Source: Pseudomonadota bacterium
GTDB lineage: Bacteria > Pseudomonadota > Gammaproteobacteria > Acidiferrobacterales > UBA6901
Direction of reading: 5' to 3'
DNA length: 64,000 nucleotides
NCBI GenBank assembly: GCA_021785515.1
Contig: JAJYEX010000002.1
Location: 22,836 to 86,835 of the forward strand
Under the pieces are notes generated by a model. It did not search any database. It had not been told where the DNA came from and saw nothing but the letters and a program-made list of their open reading frames with translations. Numbering within the stretch: the first letter of the stretch is position 1; every line of letters begins with the position of its first letter. Of the stretch, positions 26,664 through 36,124 are shown in pieces. A program made the translations under genes and the position numbers.

Positions 26664-27971
26664 CTAGCCGAATTGCAGCGGCTGGCCGCGCGCGCCGTCT
26701 CGAATATGGCCGCGCTCGAAAACAACGTGACCGCCCACGATGGTGTAATCGGGCCAGCCGACCAGTTCGCGCCCGGCATAGGGCGACCAACGCACGCGCG
26801 TGAACAACTCCTCGTTTCGTACCGGCCTGGTATGCGCCATATCCACCAGCGTGAGGTCCGCATCCCACCCCTCGAAGATCTTTCCCTTGTTGCGGATGCC
26901 ATAGGCCTGAGCCGGTCCGTAGCACATCCAGCGCTGGATTTCGGCGAGCGTGCAGTGTCCCGACGCCATTTCAGTAAGCATCAGCGGCAGCGACGTCTCC
27001 ACTCCGGGCATTCCGGCGGGCGAGCCGGGATAGGGTCGGAGTTTTTCATCCAGGGTGTGGGGCGCATGGTCGGTGGCGATGAAATCGATGATCCCGTCAT
27101 GCAGTCCCGACCAGAGCGCGGCGTTGTCCGCGACGGTCCGTATTGGCGGATTCATCTGGACCAGGGATCCCAGGCGCGCATAATCCGCTATGTTCAGCAG
27201 CAGATGATTGGGAATTGCCTCGGCCGTGACCCATTGCGGCTTGTTGCGGCGCAGCAGACCCACTTCCTCGTGCGTGGATAGATGGAGGATATGCAGGCGC
27301 CGGCCGTATTTTACGGACAGCGACAGCGCCAGCTCTGTCGCCTGCAACGCGCATTCATTGTCGCGAATCTCGGAATGGACCGCGACATCCGTTCGGCCGG
27401 AAAACAGTTTCCTGCGTTCCCGGATGCGTGCCTCGCTCTCCGCGTGCACCGCAATGAGGCGCTTGCCATTGGCAAAAATGCGTTCCAGGTCGTGCGGCTC
27501 GTTTACGAGCAGGCTGCCGGTGCTTGCCCCCATGAAGATCTTGATTCCGCATACGGGAGCCGCGCTGTTGACCTGCTCGAGGTTGTCCGGTGTCGCACCG
27601 ATGAAGAAGCCGTAATTAACCACGCATTTGTGCGCGGCACGGGCAAGCTTGTCGGATAGCGCCTGCTGGCTGGTGGTGGGCGGATCGGTATTGGGCATCT
27701 CGAGAAAGCTGGTCACTCCGCCGCGCGCCGCGGCGCGCGAGCCGCTCCCCAGGTCTTCCTTGTGCCCGTTGCCGGGTTCCCGGAAATGGACCTGGGGGTC
27801 GATGACGCCGGGAAGCAGCAGCCGGCCCTCAGCCTCTATATCGTCCCGGGCGCTGGCGTCCAGTGTCGGCGCGATACGCGCAATGACGCCATCCCTGCTG
27901 GCCACGTCGGCAGGGATGGTGCTGCCGTCCGGTTGGGCCACGACGGCGTTTCGGATAATGAGGTCGTACAA
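26664..27971 (-). CDS. pyrC: Dihydroorotase (pyrimidine biosynthesis)
   Basis: The protein has 435 residues of the amidohydrolase superfamily. It cyclises carbamoyl-aspartate to dihydroorotate. The metal-site region is DPQVHFREPG, where Gln replaces the first His of the usual HxH pair. The carbamylated-Lys region KIFMGAS and the late FIATDHAPH motif are present. The start is inferred as TTG at 27971, preceded by GGAG at 7 bases and followed at once by the family N-terminus (YDLIIRNA). No ATG suits. It follows dksA on the same strand, with a terminator between. Confidence 0.85.
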   Translation of the reverse strand: MYDLIIRNAVVAQPDGSTIPADVASRDGVIARIAPTLDASARDDIEAEGRLLLPGVIDPQVHFREPGNGHKEDLGSGSRAAARGGVTSFLEMPNTDPPTTSQQALSDKLARAAHKCVVNYGFFIGATPDNLEQVNSAAPVCGIKIFMGASTGSLLVNEPHDLERIFANGKRLIAVHAESEARIRERRKLFSGRTDVAVHSEIRDNECALQATELALSLSVKYGRRLHILHLSTHEEVGLLRRNKPQWVTAEAIPNHLLLNIADYARLGSLVQMNPPIRTVADNAALWSGLHDGIIDFIATDHAPHTLDEKLRPYPGSPAGMPGVETSLPLMLTEMASGHCTLAEIQRWMCYGPAQAYGIRNKGKIFEGWDADLTLVDMAHTRPVRNEELFTRVRWSPYAGRELVGWPDYTIVGGHVVFERGHIRDGARGQPLQFG

Positions 27972-27988
27972 ACGGTGTCTCCGGCAAC

Positions 27989-28012
27989 AAAAAAGGGGAG
28001 CGGACGCCCCCC
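27989..28012 (-). terminator. Rho-independent terminator between dksA and pyrC
   Basis: On the minus strand a 7-bp stem (GGGGGGC / GCTCCCC, one G-U) with a 4-nt loop is followed by six T. It ends only 17 bases before the pyrC start codon, so it may act as an attenuator for pyrC as well as ending the dksA transcript. Confidence 0.85.
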
Positions 28013-28042
28013 GTGTATCCGGCTGCCGGAAGCGGCGGTGTT

Positions 28043-28489
28043 CTAGCCCATCTGCTTTTCGCGGATCTCGTCCAGCGTCTTGCAGTCGATGCACAGCGCG
28101 GCAGTCGGACGCGCCTCCAGGCGCTGCACTCCGATTTCGACACCGCAGGATTCGCAGTACCCGTAGTCGCCGGTGTCGATCTTGCCGAGCGCCTCTTCGA
28201 TTTTCTTGATGAGCTTGCGCTCGCGGTCGCGATTACGCAACTCCAGAGACATGTCGGTTTCCTGGCTGGCGCGATCGTTGGGGTCAGGGTGGTTGGCGGT
28301 TTCGTCCTGCATGCTGTGTACCGTCCGCGAAACCTCTTCCAGCAGTTCTTGCTTCCAGGCATTGAGAATCGCCTGAAAGTGTTCGACCTGCTTCTTGTTC
28401 ATGTATTTCTCGCCCTTTTTTTCCACATAGGGTTTGATCCCGTGGATCAGGGCGCCGGAAGAGAGTTCCATCTTTTTGCGTACAGGCAT
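28043..28489 (-). CDS. dksA: RNA-polymerase-binding transcription factor DksA
   Basis: The protein has 148 residues. It has a coiled-coil tip with the [11 protein letters not shown] acidic segment, the [14 protein letters not shown] stretch and a C-terminal zinc finger CESC...CIDC. DksA enters the secondary channel of RNA polymerase and, with ppGpp, lowers rRNA and raises amino-acid gene transcription. ATG at 28489 is preceded by GGAG. It is read divergently from the phosphatase gene. Confidence 0.96.
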   Translation of the reverse strand: MPVRKKMELSSGALIHGIKPYVEKKGEKYMNKKQVEHFQAILNAWKQELLEEVSRTVHSMQDETANHPDPNDRASQETDMSLELRNRDRERKLIKKIEEALGKIDTGDYGYCESCGVEIGVQRLEARPTAALCIDCKTLDEIREKQMG

Positions 28490-28655
28490 CGTAGCTCCTG
28501 CCAAAATCAATCGTATGGCCAAAAATCAAGCGCGCATCTATACCAGAAAACCGGGGTAGGGCGCAAGGATTCCAAATGCAAAAATTGCGCCATGCTGGCA
28601 CGGTGGGAAAATGGAGTAAAATGCCGGCCGTGTTTTGGCGCACTGGGGCGGTGAA

Positions 28656-29420
28656 ATGGCGTTGACAACCCTCATATTCGATGTGGACGGGACCTTGGCC
28701 GATACGGAGCGGGACGGCCATCGGGTGGCTTTCAACCGGGCCTTCGCCGAGGCCGGTCTGGCCTGGGACTGGGACAGTGCGCTGTACGGTCAGCTGCTCG
28801 CCGTCAGTGGAGGAAAGGAGCGTATACGCCACTATCAGAACCGGTGGCGTTCCGACCAGCCGTTCCCGGAGGGCGACGACGGCTACGTGGCGCGTCTGCA
28901 TGCCGCCAAGACACGGATCTATACGGAGCTGCTTGCGCGCGGGTCCATCCCGCTGCGGCCCGGTGTGCGCCGACTGCTGGATGAGGCGCGCCGCTGCGGG
29001 CTCAGGCTGGCCATCGCGACAACGACGACGCCGGAAAACGTGACCGCCCTGCTTGAGCATGCCCTGGGGCACGGTTCGCCGGGCTGGTTCGAGGTGATCG
29101 CCGCCGGCGATGTGGTGAGACACAAGAAGCCCGCGCCGGACATTTACCTCTATGCGATGGAGCGCATGGGTGTGGCGCCGGAAGAATGTCTCGCTTTCGA
29201 GGACTCCGAAAACGGTCTACGCTCGTCTCTGGCCGCCGGCCTGGCCACCGTGGTGACGGTGAGCGATTATACGCGTGACCACGATTTTGACGGGGCGGCG
29301 CTGGTTCTTGACGGTCTCGGCGAACCGGATAAGCCCTGCACGATTCTTCAGTCGATCTCTGGTGCCGGGCCTCTATCCATGTTCAACGTCAATGTCGCCC
29401 GCAGACTGTTGCCGCGCTGA
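28656..29420 (+). CDS. HAD-family phosphatase, CbbY-like
   Basis: The protein has 254 residues. It has the HAD nucleophile motif FDVDGTLADTE, the TTTTPEN motif II, the KKPAPDIY motif III and FEDSENG motif IV. The pattern is that of CbbY, which removes xylulose 1,5-bisphosphate, an inhibitor of Rubisco, and it fits an autotroph, though no Rubisco gene is in the window. A close phosphoglucomutase/phosphatase relative is an alternative. Confidence 0.85.
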   Translation: MALTTLIFDVDGTLADTERDGHRVAFNRAFAEAGLAWDWDSALYGQLLAVSGGKERIRHYQNRWRSDQPFPEGDDGYVARLHAAKTRIYTELLARGSIPLRPGVRRLLDEARRCGLRLAIATTTTPENVTALLEHALGHGSPGWFEVIAAGDVVRHKKPAPDIYLYAMERMGVAPEECLAFEDSENGLRSSLAAGLATVVTVSDYTRDHDFDGAALVLDGLGEPDKPCTILQSISGAGPLSMFNVNVARRLLPR

Positions 29421-29459
29421 GGCCGGCGATCACGATGGGCTGTCATTTCCCCGCCGGAA

Positions 29460-30635
29460 GTGTCTGAGTTGACGCAAGCAATCGCCGCCCGCATGGCCCG
29501 GATAGCACCCTTCCGCGTAATGGAGGTGCTGGCCCGTGCGCGCGAGCTCGAGGCGCAAGGCCGGTCCATCATCCATATGGAGATCGGCGAGCCTGATTTC
29601 CCGACGGCGTCAGAGATTCTGCGCGCCGGAATTGCCGCACTCCAGGCCGGACACACGCAGTACACCCCGGCGCTTGGTCTGCCGGAGCTGCGGGCACGCA
29701 TCACGGAAACCTATCCTGCCAGCGCGCGCCCTGAACCTGCGCGGGTTGTGGTGACCCCTGGAGCATCGGGCGCGCTGCAACTGGTGTTCGGGGTGCTGAT
29801 CGACCCGGGAGACGAGGTGATCATGGCCGACCCGGGATATCCCTGCAACCGTCACTTCGTGCGGCTGTTTGGCGGGGAGGCGCGACTGGTGCCGGTCGAT
29901 GAGACGACCGGTTACCAGCTGAACGCAGAACTGGTGCGACGCCACTGGTCGGACCGCACGCGCGCGGTATTGCTGGCTTCGCCGTCAAACCCCACGGGCA
30001 GCGCGGTGTCACCCGCGGCAATGGGCGCCATCGTGGAAACCGCGCTGCGCCTGGGAGGTCGGGTGATCGTCGACGAGATCTATCTCGGCCTGACCTACGA
30101 CGGGGAGGCGGTAAGCGCCCTGACGCACTCGGATGAAGTATTCGTGGTGAACAGTTTCTCGAAGTACTACGGCATGACCGGCTGGCGCGTCGGCTGGCTG
30201 GTGGCGCCGCACGATTACGTTCCGCAACTGGAGCGGCTCGCGCAAAATATTTTCCTGGCAGCCAGCACGCCAGGCCAGCACGCGGCGCTTGCCGCATTCG
30301 GGCCCGAGGTCGGCGCCGAACTTGCGCGGCGGCGCGACATTTTCCGGCAGCGTCGCGATTACCTGCTTCCGGCGCTGACGCGCCTGGGATTCGCGGTGCG
30401 CGCGACCCCGCAGGGGGCATTCTATATTTATGCCGATTGCAGCGGTTTCAGCCGCGACTCCGGGGTTTTCGCCATGGATCTGCTGGAGCGGTCGGGCGTT
30501 GCGATTACACCGGGTCTTGATTTTGGGGAACACCGGCCGCTGCAGCATGTGCGCTTTTCCTATGCCAATACGCTCGAAAACCTGGCTGAAGGTGTACGGC
30601 GGATCGGCGAACATCTCGGCGTTAATCCCCGCTAG
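29460..30635 (+). CDS. Class I/II pyridoxal-phosphate aminotransferase
   Basis: The protein has 391 residues of fold-type I. Conserved features are EIGEPDFPT near the N-terminus, TQYTPALGLPELRARI, PSNPTGS, VDEIYLGLTYDG and the PLP-binding Lys in NSFSKYYGMTGWRVGW. The substrate is probably an amino acid such as aspartate or alanine, but cannot be fixed from sequence. The start is GTG at 29460. It follows the phosphatase gene by 39 bp, so co-transcription is likely. Confidence 0.88.
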   Translation: MSELTQAIAARMARIAPFRVMEVLARARELEAQGRSIIHMEIGEPDFPTASEILRAGIAALQAGHTQYTPALGLPELRARITETYPASARPEPARVVVTPGASGALQLVFGVLIDPGDEVIMADPGYPCNRHFVRLFGGEARLVPVDETTGYQLNAELVRRHWSDRTRAVLLASPSNPTGSAVSPAAMGAIVETALRLGGRVIVDEIYLGLTYDGEAVSALTHSDEVFVVNSFSKYYGMTGWRVGWLVAPHDYVPQLERLAQNIFLAASTPGQHAALAAFGPEVGAELARRRDIFRQRRDYLLPALTRLGFAVRATPQGAFYIYADCSGFSRDSGVFAMDLLERSGVAITPGLDFGEHRPLQHVRFSYANTLENLAEGVRRIGEHLGVNPR

Positions 30636-30709
30636 CGCACATTCCCGGCGATCACGGTGCGTGGGGCGCCGTCGGTTCCGCAGGCTGCCATTGGGTTCGG
30701 CTCGGCCCG

Positions 30710-31150
30710 CTACAATTTCAGCAGTCCCCGGAGGTGATCCGGCAGATCCTGTTCCGGAACCTCATAGAGGTCCTTTGCAAGCGACCCGGTCACCAGCTTT
30801 GCGGTATGGGCGTCGAGTGCTGCGCGCAGATCCCCGAGAAAATGCGGATCTGCCACCAGTACCAGGTGTTCGAACTCTCCCGAAGTGCGCCCCCGCTGTA
30901 GCAGATCGGCGAGGTGCCGGGCGAATTCAACCGCGAGCTGCTCTTTGGGGTCGGACGCCCGGCCGACGGTGTGGCGGCTGTGGAAGCTGTCGAACAGGCG
31001 TCCCTCCTTGTCGGCGGTGATCTCCCGATTTTTCAGACGGCCTTCGGGATGGGGGATGTCCTGCATGTGGCGCAGCGGGCCACCTTGCCGATCCTGTCCG
31101 TACAGGCGCGCGCCACCGCGATGTGCAAGCAAAACCCAGGTTCTATCCAT
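30710..31150 (-). CDS. Host-attachment-protein family (small soluble protein)
   Basis: The protein has 146 residues, recognised by the N-terminal WVLLAHRGGARLYG, the middle DPKEQLAVEFARHLADLL and the later LVLVADPHFLGDLRAAL, which match the family first named in Agrobacterium for attachment to host cells. Its molecular role is unknown and it is common in free-living bacteria. ATG at 31150 is chosen because AAGGTGG sits 5 bases upstream. It is convergent with the aminotransferase. Confidence 0.8.
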   Translation of the reverse strand: MDRTWVLLAHRGGARLYGQDRQGGPLRHMQDIPHPEGRLKNREITADKEGRLFDSFHSRHTVGRASDPKEQLAVEFARHLADLLQRGRTSGEFEHLVLVADPHFLGDLRAALDAHTAKLVTGSLAKDLYEVPEQDLPDHLRGLLKL

Positions 31151-31415
31151 ATTGTCCACCTTTTCCGGGCGCGAACCGAAGCGTAAATCCCGGATAACCT
31201 AGTCTGCCGTGCCGCGGCAGTCGCCGGCATGATCTGGGTCAAAATCCGTTCGCAAACCCCAGCCACAACTTGAATGTTCCCCGGTTTGCGTCATAGCGGC
31301 GCGGGCGCGGGTATCCAGGCGCGTTGCCCCACCACCAGTATGGCTGGCACGGTCCTTGCTCTCTGTTTATCAGGGATCTGGCTGAGGTCTGCAGAGCAAG
31401 CAGGAAGGGGGGTGG

Positions 31416-31613
31416 ATGGACCATCTACTGAACTTGCCGTCAGCACTTGCCGTGCAGGTAGGCGGAATGATCCGTCAGGTTGTGGACGCCCATCCCGGGA
31501 TGCTTGAAGTGGCGCTCATGGTCTACGTCGGTGACGTGTACGCGATGCGCGAGCAGCTCGAGTTGTCCAGGACGGGCACCGGTAGCCAGGGTTATCAACC
31601 GGAAAGAAAATAG
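31416..31613 (+). CDS. Small hypothetical protein
   Basis: This is a 65-residue frame with AGGAAGGGGGG directly upstream of the ATG, a strong ribosome-binding signal. The protein has a mildly amphipathic first half and a polar tail. I recognise no family. The good start site is the main support. Confidence 0.4.
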   Translation: MDHLLNLPSALAVQVGGMIRQVVDAHPGMLEVALMVYVGDVYAMREQLELSRTGTGSQGYQPERK

Positions 31614-31759
31614 CGCGCCGGCCGCAGCCGGTGCGCAGGGGTGGGGTGCACGGACGCGAGGACAATGCGTCTGCTTGGCATGCCGCAGCGTCGACTGGGC
31701 ATGCCAGCCAATCCAGGGAAGGATTGCGCCCCTTTATTTGTTCTGTGCCGGTGTCGGTT

Positions 31760-32575
31760 CTATTCGACCGGCGTGTCCGTGCTGTTGCCCCATTCGGACC
31801 AGGATCCCGGATAGCCGGCGATTCGCGGGAATCCGAGACTCTTGAGTACGATGAATGTGTGTGCCGACCGGTGGTGGGTCTGGCAGTAGGCGATGACTTC
31901 CTTGTCGGCGGTGACGCCGATCGCGGCCAGCGCCGACCGCAGTTCCGCCGCCGGTTTGAGGCGCAGATGGTTTTTCTGGTCGATGGCATTCACCCAGTCG
32001 AAATTGACAGCACCGGGAATGTGTCCGGCGCGTGCGGACAGGCGCCGTTCACCGCGGTACTCGGCGGGCGTGCGGGCATCGACCAGCACAATGCCGCTCT
32101 TCCCGAGGCTGTTCCGCACATAATCCTTGCTCACCGCGCCACTGGCGGTAAAGGTGACGTGATATTTGCTTGCGGGGCGTAAACGGATCTCGGAGGTCAG
32201 TGGCCGCTGCTCCGCGATCCAGGCCTGGATACCGCCGTTCAGCAGTGAATAGTTCCGGTGCCCGATGATCTCGAGTGTCCAGAGCAGACGGCAGGCGCGT
32301 CCGCCACCTTCGTCGTCGTAGGCCACTACGTGATGTTCGGGTGTCAGACCGATGGCGGAAAACAGCGTCGAGAGCTGAGCTGGATTGGGCACTAGCCCCA
32401 TGACGGGCGGACGTGTGGCCACGATCTGGCCGTAGTCAAGGTGGACCGCTCCCGGGACGTGCCCCTGGGCATAGATCTCGGGTTTGCACAGGTCTATAAC
32501 CATGATCGACTCGGACGTGAGCCGTTTCTCGAGGTCTGCAGGTTCTACAATAAGGGGTATGGAATCGTCGTTCAT
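31760..32575 (-). CDS. Two-domain sulfurtransferase (rhodanese)
   Basis: The protein has 271 residues with two rhodanese domains. The C-terminal one carries the active loop Cys-231 in AYCQTHHRSAH. In the N-terminal domain the matching position in AYDDEGGGR has Asp, so only one half is catalytic, as usual for this family. It moves sulfane sulfur from thiosulfate or another donor to thiophilic acceptors, fitting other sulfur genes in the window. The start at 32575 has AAGGAC upstream. Confidence 0.9.
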   Translation of the reverse strand: MNDDSIPLIVEPADLEKRLTSESIMVIDLCKPEIYAQGHVPGAVHLDYGQIVATRPPVMGLVPNPAQLSTLFSAIGLTPEHHVVAYDDEGGGRACRLLWTLEIIGHRNYSLLNGGIQAWIAEQRPLTSEIRLRPASKYHVTFTASGAVSKDYVRNSLGKSGIVLVDARTPAEYRGERRLSARAGHIPGAVNFDWVNAIDQKNHLRLKPAAELRSALAAIGVTADKEVIAYCQTHHRSAHTFIVLKSLGFPRIAGYPGSWSEWGNSTDTPVE

Positions 32576-32772
32576 TGTCCTTGTCCATTGGGGCGCTGAG
32601 CCCGGGGCTGGCTGCGCGACCGGAAATTCTAGCGTGAAGGTAAAGGGGGCAGGTAGTCCGGCGTGGCGGCGTCCCGACCGGCCGGGACTTTTGCTCCGTG
32701 GCATTTTCTGTGCAATGCTTTAGGGAGCGGCGAGAACCTGCCGATTCTAGGTGACGCACTTCGGAGCAGTCG

Positions 32773-33129
32773 GTGGAAATTTTCAAGGTCTTCACAATCG
32801 AGGCAGCACACCGGTTACCCAATCTTCCTGAACACCACAAGTGTCGTCGTCTGCACGGACACTCCTTCCGTGTGGAAATCCACGTGTCCGGATCACCGGT
32901 GGAGCCAGAGGGGTGGGTGATGGATTTTGCCGATATCGGTCGTGCGTTTACTCCGGTCTACGAGCAGCTTGACCATCATTATCTGAACGAAGTTCCTGGT
33001 CTGGAGAATCCGACAAGCGAGCGTCTGGCGTGCTGGATCTGGAACAGGCTGAAGCCGCAGCTGTCGCCGTTGTCAAAGGTGGTGGTGCGTGAGACCTGTA
33101 CGGCTGGTTGTGTCTATAGCGGAGAATGA
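32773..33129 (+). CDS. queD: 6-Carboxy-5,6,7,8-tetrahydropterin synthase (QueD)
   Basis: The protein has 118 residues of the PTPS family. Zinc-binding His residues are in AAHRLPN and HGHSF, the catalytic Cys is in [11 protein letters not shown], and a C-terminal [13 protein letters not shown] segment is present. It makes carboxytetrahydropterin on the queuosine/7-deazaguanine path. GTG at 32773 has GGAG upstream. It stands divergent from the sulfurtransferase gene. Confidence 0.93.
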   Translation: MEIFKVFTIEAAHRLPNLPEHHKCRRLHGHSFRVEIHVSGSPVEPEGWVMDFADIGRAFTPVYEQLDHHYLNEVPGLENPTSERLACWIWNRLKPQLSPLSKVVVRETCTAGCVYSGE

Positions 33130-33150
33130 CCTGCGCTGGTTGCCCTGCCC

Positions 33151-33828
33151 ATGAGTGCCGGAAAGACAGAAGCCCCGATAGAACTGGAGACTGCGCCGCG
33201 GCCGGACGCGAGCGTAATCTTGCTGCATGGACTAGGTGCCGACGGGAACGACCTTGCCGCGATCGTTCCGGAGCTCGGTCTGCCGCGCTCCTTGGCGGTG
33301 CGCTTTGTGTTGCCGCACGCACCCTACCGCCCCGTCACTATCAACGCCGGACAGGTGATGCGCGCCTGGTACGACATCAAATTGACGGATACCGGATTCA
33401 ACCAGAGCCTCACTCACATTCGCGAATCCGAGCAGCTTGTCCGGGGCATGATCGAAACCGAGATCGGGCGGGGCGTGCGACCGGAACGTGTGGTGCTCGG
33501 CGGGTTTTCCCAGGGCGGGGCGATTGCGCTCGTTACCGGTCTGCACCTCGCCAGCCCGCTGGCAGGAATTATGGCCCTGTCCGCGCCCGTGCCTCTGGCT
33601 GGCAACCTCATGGGCCAGGCTGATCCGGCCAACCGGCAGGTCCCGATCTTCATGGCACATGGGGCCTACGACGGCATCATTCCCTTCGCGACGGCCGAGG
33701 CGGCACGCAACCTGTTGTCGGCCGGTGGCGCGTGTATCGAGTGGCACGAGTATCCCATGGAACATTCCATCTGTATGGCTGAAATCAAGGATATCAGCCG
33801 TTGGCTGGCCGAGCGTTTCGGCCGCTAG
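33151..33828 (+). CDS. Alpha/beta-hydrolase carboxylesterase (phospholipase/carboxylesterase family)
   Basis: The protein has 225 residues. The oxyanion motif LLHGLGADGND lies near the N-terminus, the nucleophile is Ser in GGFSQGGA, the Asp is in HGAYDGIIP and the His in PMEHSI. These are small cytosolic esterases of broad substrate range. It follows queD by about 20 bp. Confidence 0.93.
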   Translation: MSAGKTEAPIELETAPRPDASVILLHGLGADGNDLAAIVPELGLPRSLAVRFVLPHAPYRPVTINAGQVMRAWYDIKLTDTGFNQSLTHIRESEQLVRGMIETEIGRGVRPERVVLGGFSQGGAIALVTGLHLASPLAGIMALSAPVPLAGNLMGQADPANRQVPIFMAHGAYDGIIPFATAEAARNLLSAGGACIEWHEYPMEHSICMAEIKDISRWLAERFGR

Positions 33829-33919
33829 GAAGCCACCGTCCAGGAATTCGGCCCGCAGAGCCGCGGCTGCGCGAGCGTGCGAGGCATCGGGCAAATCTGA
33901 CATTTTCAGGGGCATTGCG

Positions 33920-34333
33920 ATGGATGGCCACCGTTGTCCATTTGAAAAAGCGATCCTCAGCACCCAGTTTGTGTGTGACAAGGCGGTGCACCGGTACGTC
34001 GGCGAGCGCACCGGCGTGGCGTGCGAGTCGGCGAGCGCGCGCCAGGATTGCGTGACCCTGCTGCGGTTGCTGCGCGAAGGGTCGCGTTTCGCGCTCCGGG
34101 TAACGGATACGGCGCGCGCGTTGCCATTCGGCATGGAAATGAAAATCGTCTTCGGAGGCTTGGCTGCCCTGCAGGCCTTGCTGCGGAGGACGGAGGGCAG
34201 TATGGCGGACACTATTTATGGGATGGTGCAGGAGGCGAAGCAGTATTATGGATCCTTGGAACAAATACCCTGCCAGGAAATGGTGCGTTATATTGCTGTT
34301 TCCCGGCCGGGACGACGGGGGCCGCGTGGCTGA
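33920..34333 (+). CDS. Cys-containing hypothetical protein
   Basis: The protein has 137 residues with four cysteines in the N-terminal third at positions 6, 19, 35 and 44, in a CPFEKAIL context, and another Cys later in IPCQEM. The spacing could hold a metal or Fe-S cluster or disulfides. I do not recognise a named family. Neighbours are the esterase upstream and a small membrane protein downstream. Confidence 0.6.
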   Translation: MDGHRCPFEKAILSTQFVCDKAVHRYVGERTGVACESASARQDCVTLLRLLREGSRFALRVTDTARALPFGMEMKIVFGGLAALQALLRRTEGSMADTIYGMVQEAKQYYGSLEQIPCQEMVRYIAVSRPGRRGPRG

Positions 34334-34400
34334 GTTCCGGGTCAGGCGGAATTCTGCCGCCTGAGGGCGGCGTGCAGTATCGACGACAGGAGACAGAGTA

Positions 34401-34688
34401 ATGATTCCGCAGAGCGACGGATTCAGCAGAAAGGGGCGCAGGCCGGAATGGATGCGCAATCTGGCGCTCGCCCCGCTGGCTGCGGGGGCAATCCTCCTGT
34501 CCGCATTTTTCTTCACCGCGGTCATCGCGCTGTTTCTGATTGCGATTATCGGCTTCAGCCTGCGTACCTGGTGGTTGCGTCGCCGCCTGCGGGCCACAGC
34601 GAGTCAGACGGCAGTCGACAGCCGCCAGCCGCTCGAGGGCGAATATGTGGTGGTGAAAGAGGAAGACAGCGTTACGGAGCGCCGCTGA
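34401..34688 (+). CDS. Small membrane protein, hypothetical
   Basis: The protein has 95 residues. A basic N-terminus is followed by a long hydrophobic stretch (about 20-55, one or two membrane segments), then Arg-rich and acidic cytoplasmic tails. A GGAGACAGAGTA ribosome site precedes the ATG. It may be co-transcribed with the Cys-containing protein. Function unknown. Confidence 0.65.
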   Translation: MIPQSDGFSRKGRRPEWMRNLALAPLAAGAILLSAFFFTAVIALFLIAIIGFSLRTWWLRRRLRATASQTAVDSRQPLEGEYVVVKEEDSVTERR

Positions 34689-34834
34689 GTCGCGTGGATC
34701 CAGGTTCGTGACGGCCGCTTTCTTTTCCATCGTTGGCCAGCGGCTTGTGGCCGACGTTGATGATGTGCAGGTCGCCCGGAAGCGGGGCCCCCTGGCTCCA
34801 GGGCAGGAACGCGCCGCAGACTGCAAGTCGTGCG

Positions 34835-35698
34835 TTAGTTCAACGCCAGGGACAGTTGGGTTCGGTAGTGCTTCACCAGTTCGCCTTTGCCGCCCAGCAG
34901 GGTGAAGATTGTCAGCATGGCCTTGCGTGCACCATCGTCGCGGAACCGGCGGTCGCGCCGAACAATGTCCAGCTGCAGTGCCAGAGCGGAGTCGTAATTC
35001 CCCTGCAGCACCCGGTGTGCGCTGAGCCGGTAGCGCGCCTCGTTGTCTTCGGGTTTCGCGGCGATGAGTTGTTCAAGCTCCTCTGGCGCCGGACTGTCTG
35101 CTGCGAGTTGTGCAATTTCGAGGCGTGCGCGTTGTGCCTCGGCCTCGGGGCCTGATCGGGCAGTCGGTGACAATCCGTCCAGAACCTGCCCCGCCTCTGC
35201 GACGCGACCGTCATCGAGCAGCAGACCCGACAGATCAAGTCTGATCTGATCGTTACCAGGGTCGATATCGAGAGCGCGTCTTAGAATATCGTTGGCCAGA
35301 CGCTTCTCGCCGCTTTCGATGGCCCGGTGCGCTTCAATCCGAAGCGTGTCCGACGGGCGGAACGCATGACGACTGATCATGTTGCGAATGACCTGCTCCG
35401 GCTGCACGCCCAGGAATTCATCCACCACCACCCCGTTCTTGAACAGCTTGACGGTCGGCAGGCTCCGGACGCCGTAACGTGCCGCAAGGTCCTGCTCCCT
35501 GTCCGTGTCGACCTTGGCAAGATGAACTTTCCCCTGATACTCCTCCGCAAGCCGTGCCAGAACAGGCATGAGCATCTTGCAGGGCGCGCACCAGGATGCC
35601 CAGAAATCCACCAGCACCGGCGTTGTTCGCGACCGGCTGACTACTGCAGTCTCAAAGTCTGTCCCGGTGACGTCAGTGATGTACGGCGATGTGCTCAT
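34835..35698 (-). CDS. Thioredoxin-domain co-chaperone, CnoX/YbbN-like
   Basis: The protein has 287 residues. An N-terminal thioredoxin domain (about 1-110) has active site WCAPC with Cys-37 and Cys-40. TPR-like helical repeats follow (about 115-285), ending in a YRTQLSLALN-type tail. The architecture is that of CnoX (YbbN), which forms mixed disulfides with substrates and hands them to GroEL or DnaK. An intact CxxC suggests redox activity. The start at 35698 follows the family N-terminus. Confidence 0.88.
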   Translation of the reverse strand: MSTSPYITDVTGTDFETAVVSRSRTTPVLVDFWASWCAPCKMLMPVLARLAEEYQGKVHLAKVDTDREQDLAARYGVRSLPTVKLFKNGVVVDEFLGVQPEQVIRNMISRHAFRPSDTLRIEAHRAIESGEKRLANDILRRALDIDPGNDQIRLDLSGLLLDDGRVAEAGQVLDGLSPTARSGPEAEAQRARLEIAQLAADSPAPEELEQLIAAKPEDNEARYRLSAHRVLQGNYDSALALQLDIVRRDRRFRDDGARKAMLTIFTLLGGKGELVKHYRTQLSLALN

Positions 35699-36124
35699 GG
35701 CGTGGACTCTGAAAATGCGGTGTTTCCGCAATATGCGGTTCACGGAAATGGATATCAAGAGTGCGCGCTTGCGGTCCCGATCGGAGCGTGCGGGAGGGGT
35801 CCGGAATATCGGGCTCGTGCTCCGGCGGGGTAGTCTGGCCGGATGCGGAAATGCTCGTTTCAGGCATCGTGCAACGGCTGGCCGTCGTTTGGGGCGAACT
35901 GCCGTGCGGGCGCTCTGTTCGCACCGCGCAGCTATAGTAGAATCACGACGGTTGCTTTCACCAACAGGCCGTTGGCTTGTGGGAAAGCCCCGGGGCTGGT
36001 CTGTACGTGTCTGGGGTCCACCGGAAATCAGCGTGACCCGGATTCGCGGCATGCCCCAGATCTCGCCGGACTTGCGCGCTTGTCCGGCACAGCGAGTCGT
36101 GGATAGGGGTAGAGGGAAACCGGG
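35699..36124. other. Intergenic stretch before the GGDEF gene
   Basis: This is 426 bp with no supported gene. A weak -10-like TATAGT near 35932 lies about 190 bp before the diguanylate cyclase gene, without a matching -35. Nothing else is recognised. Confidence 0.35.
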
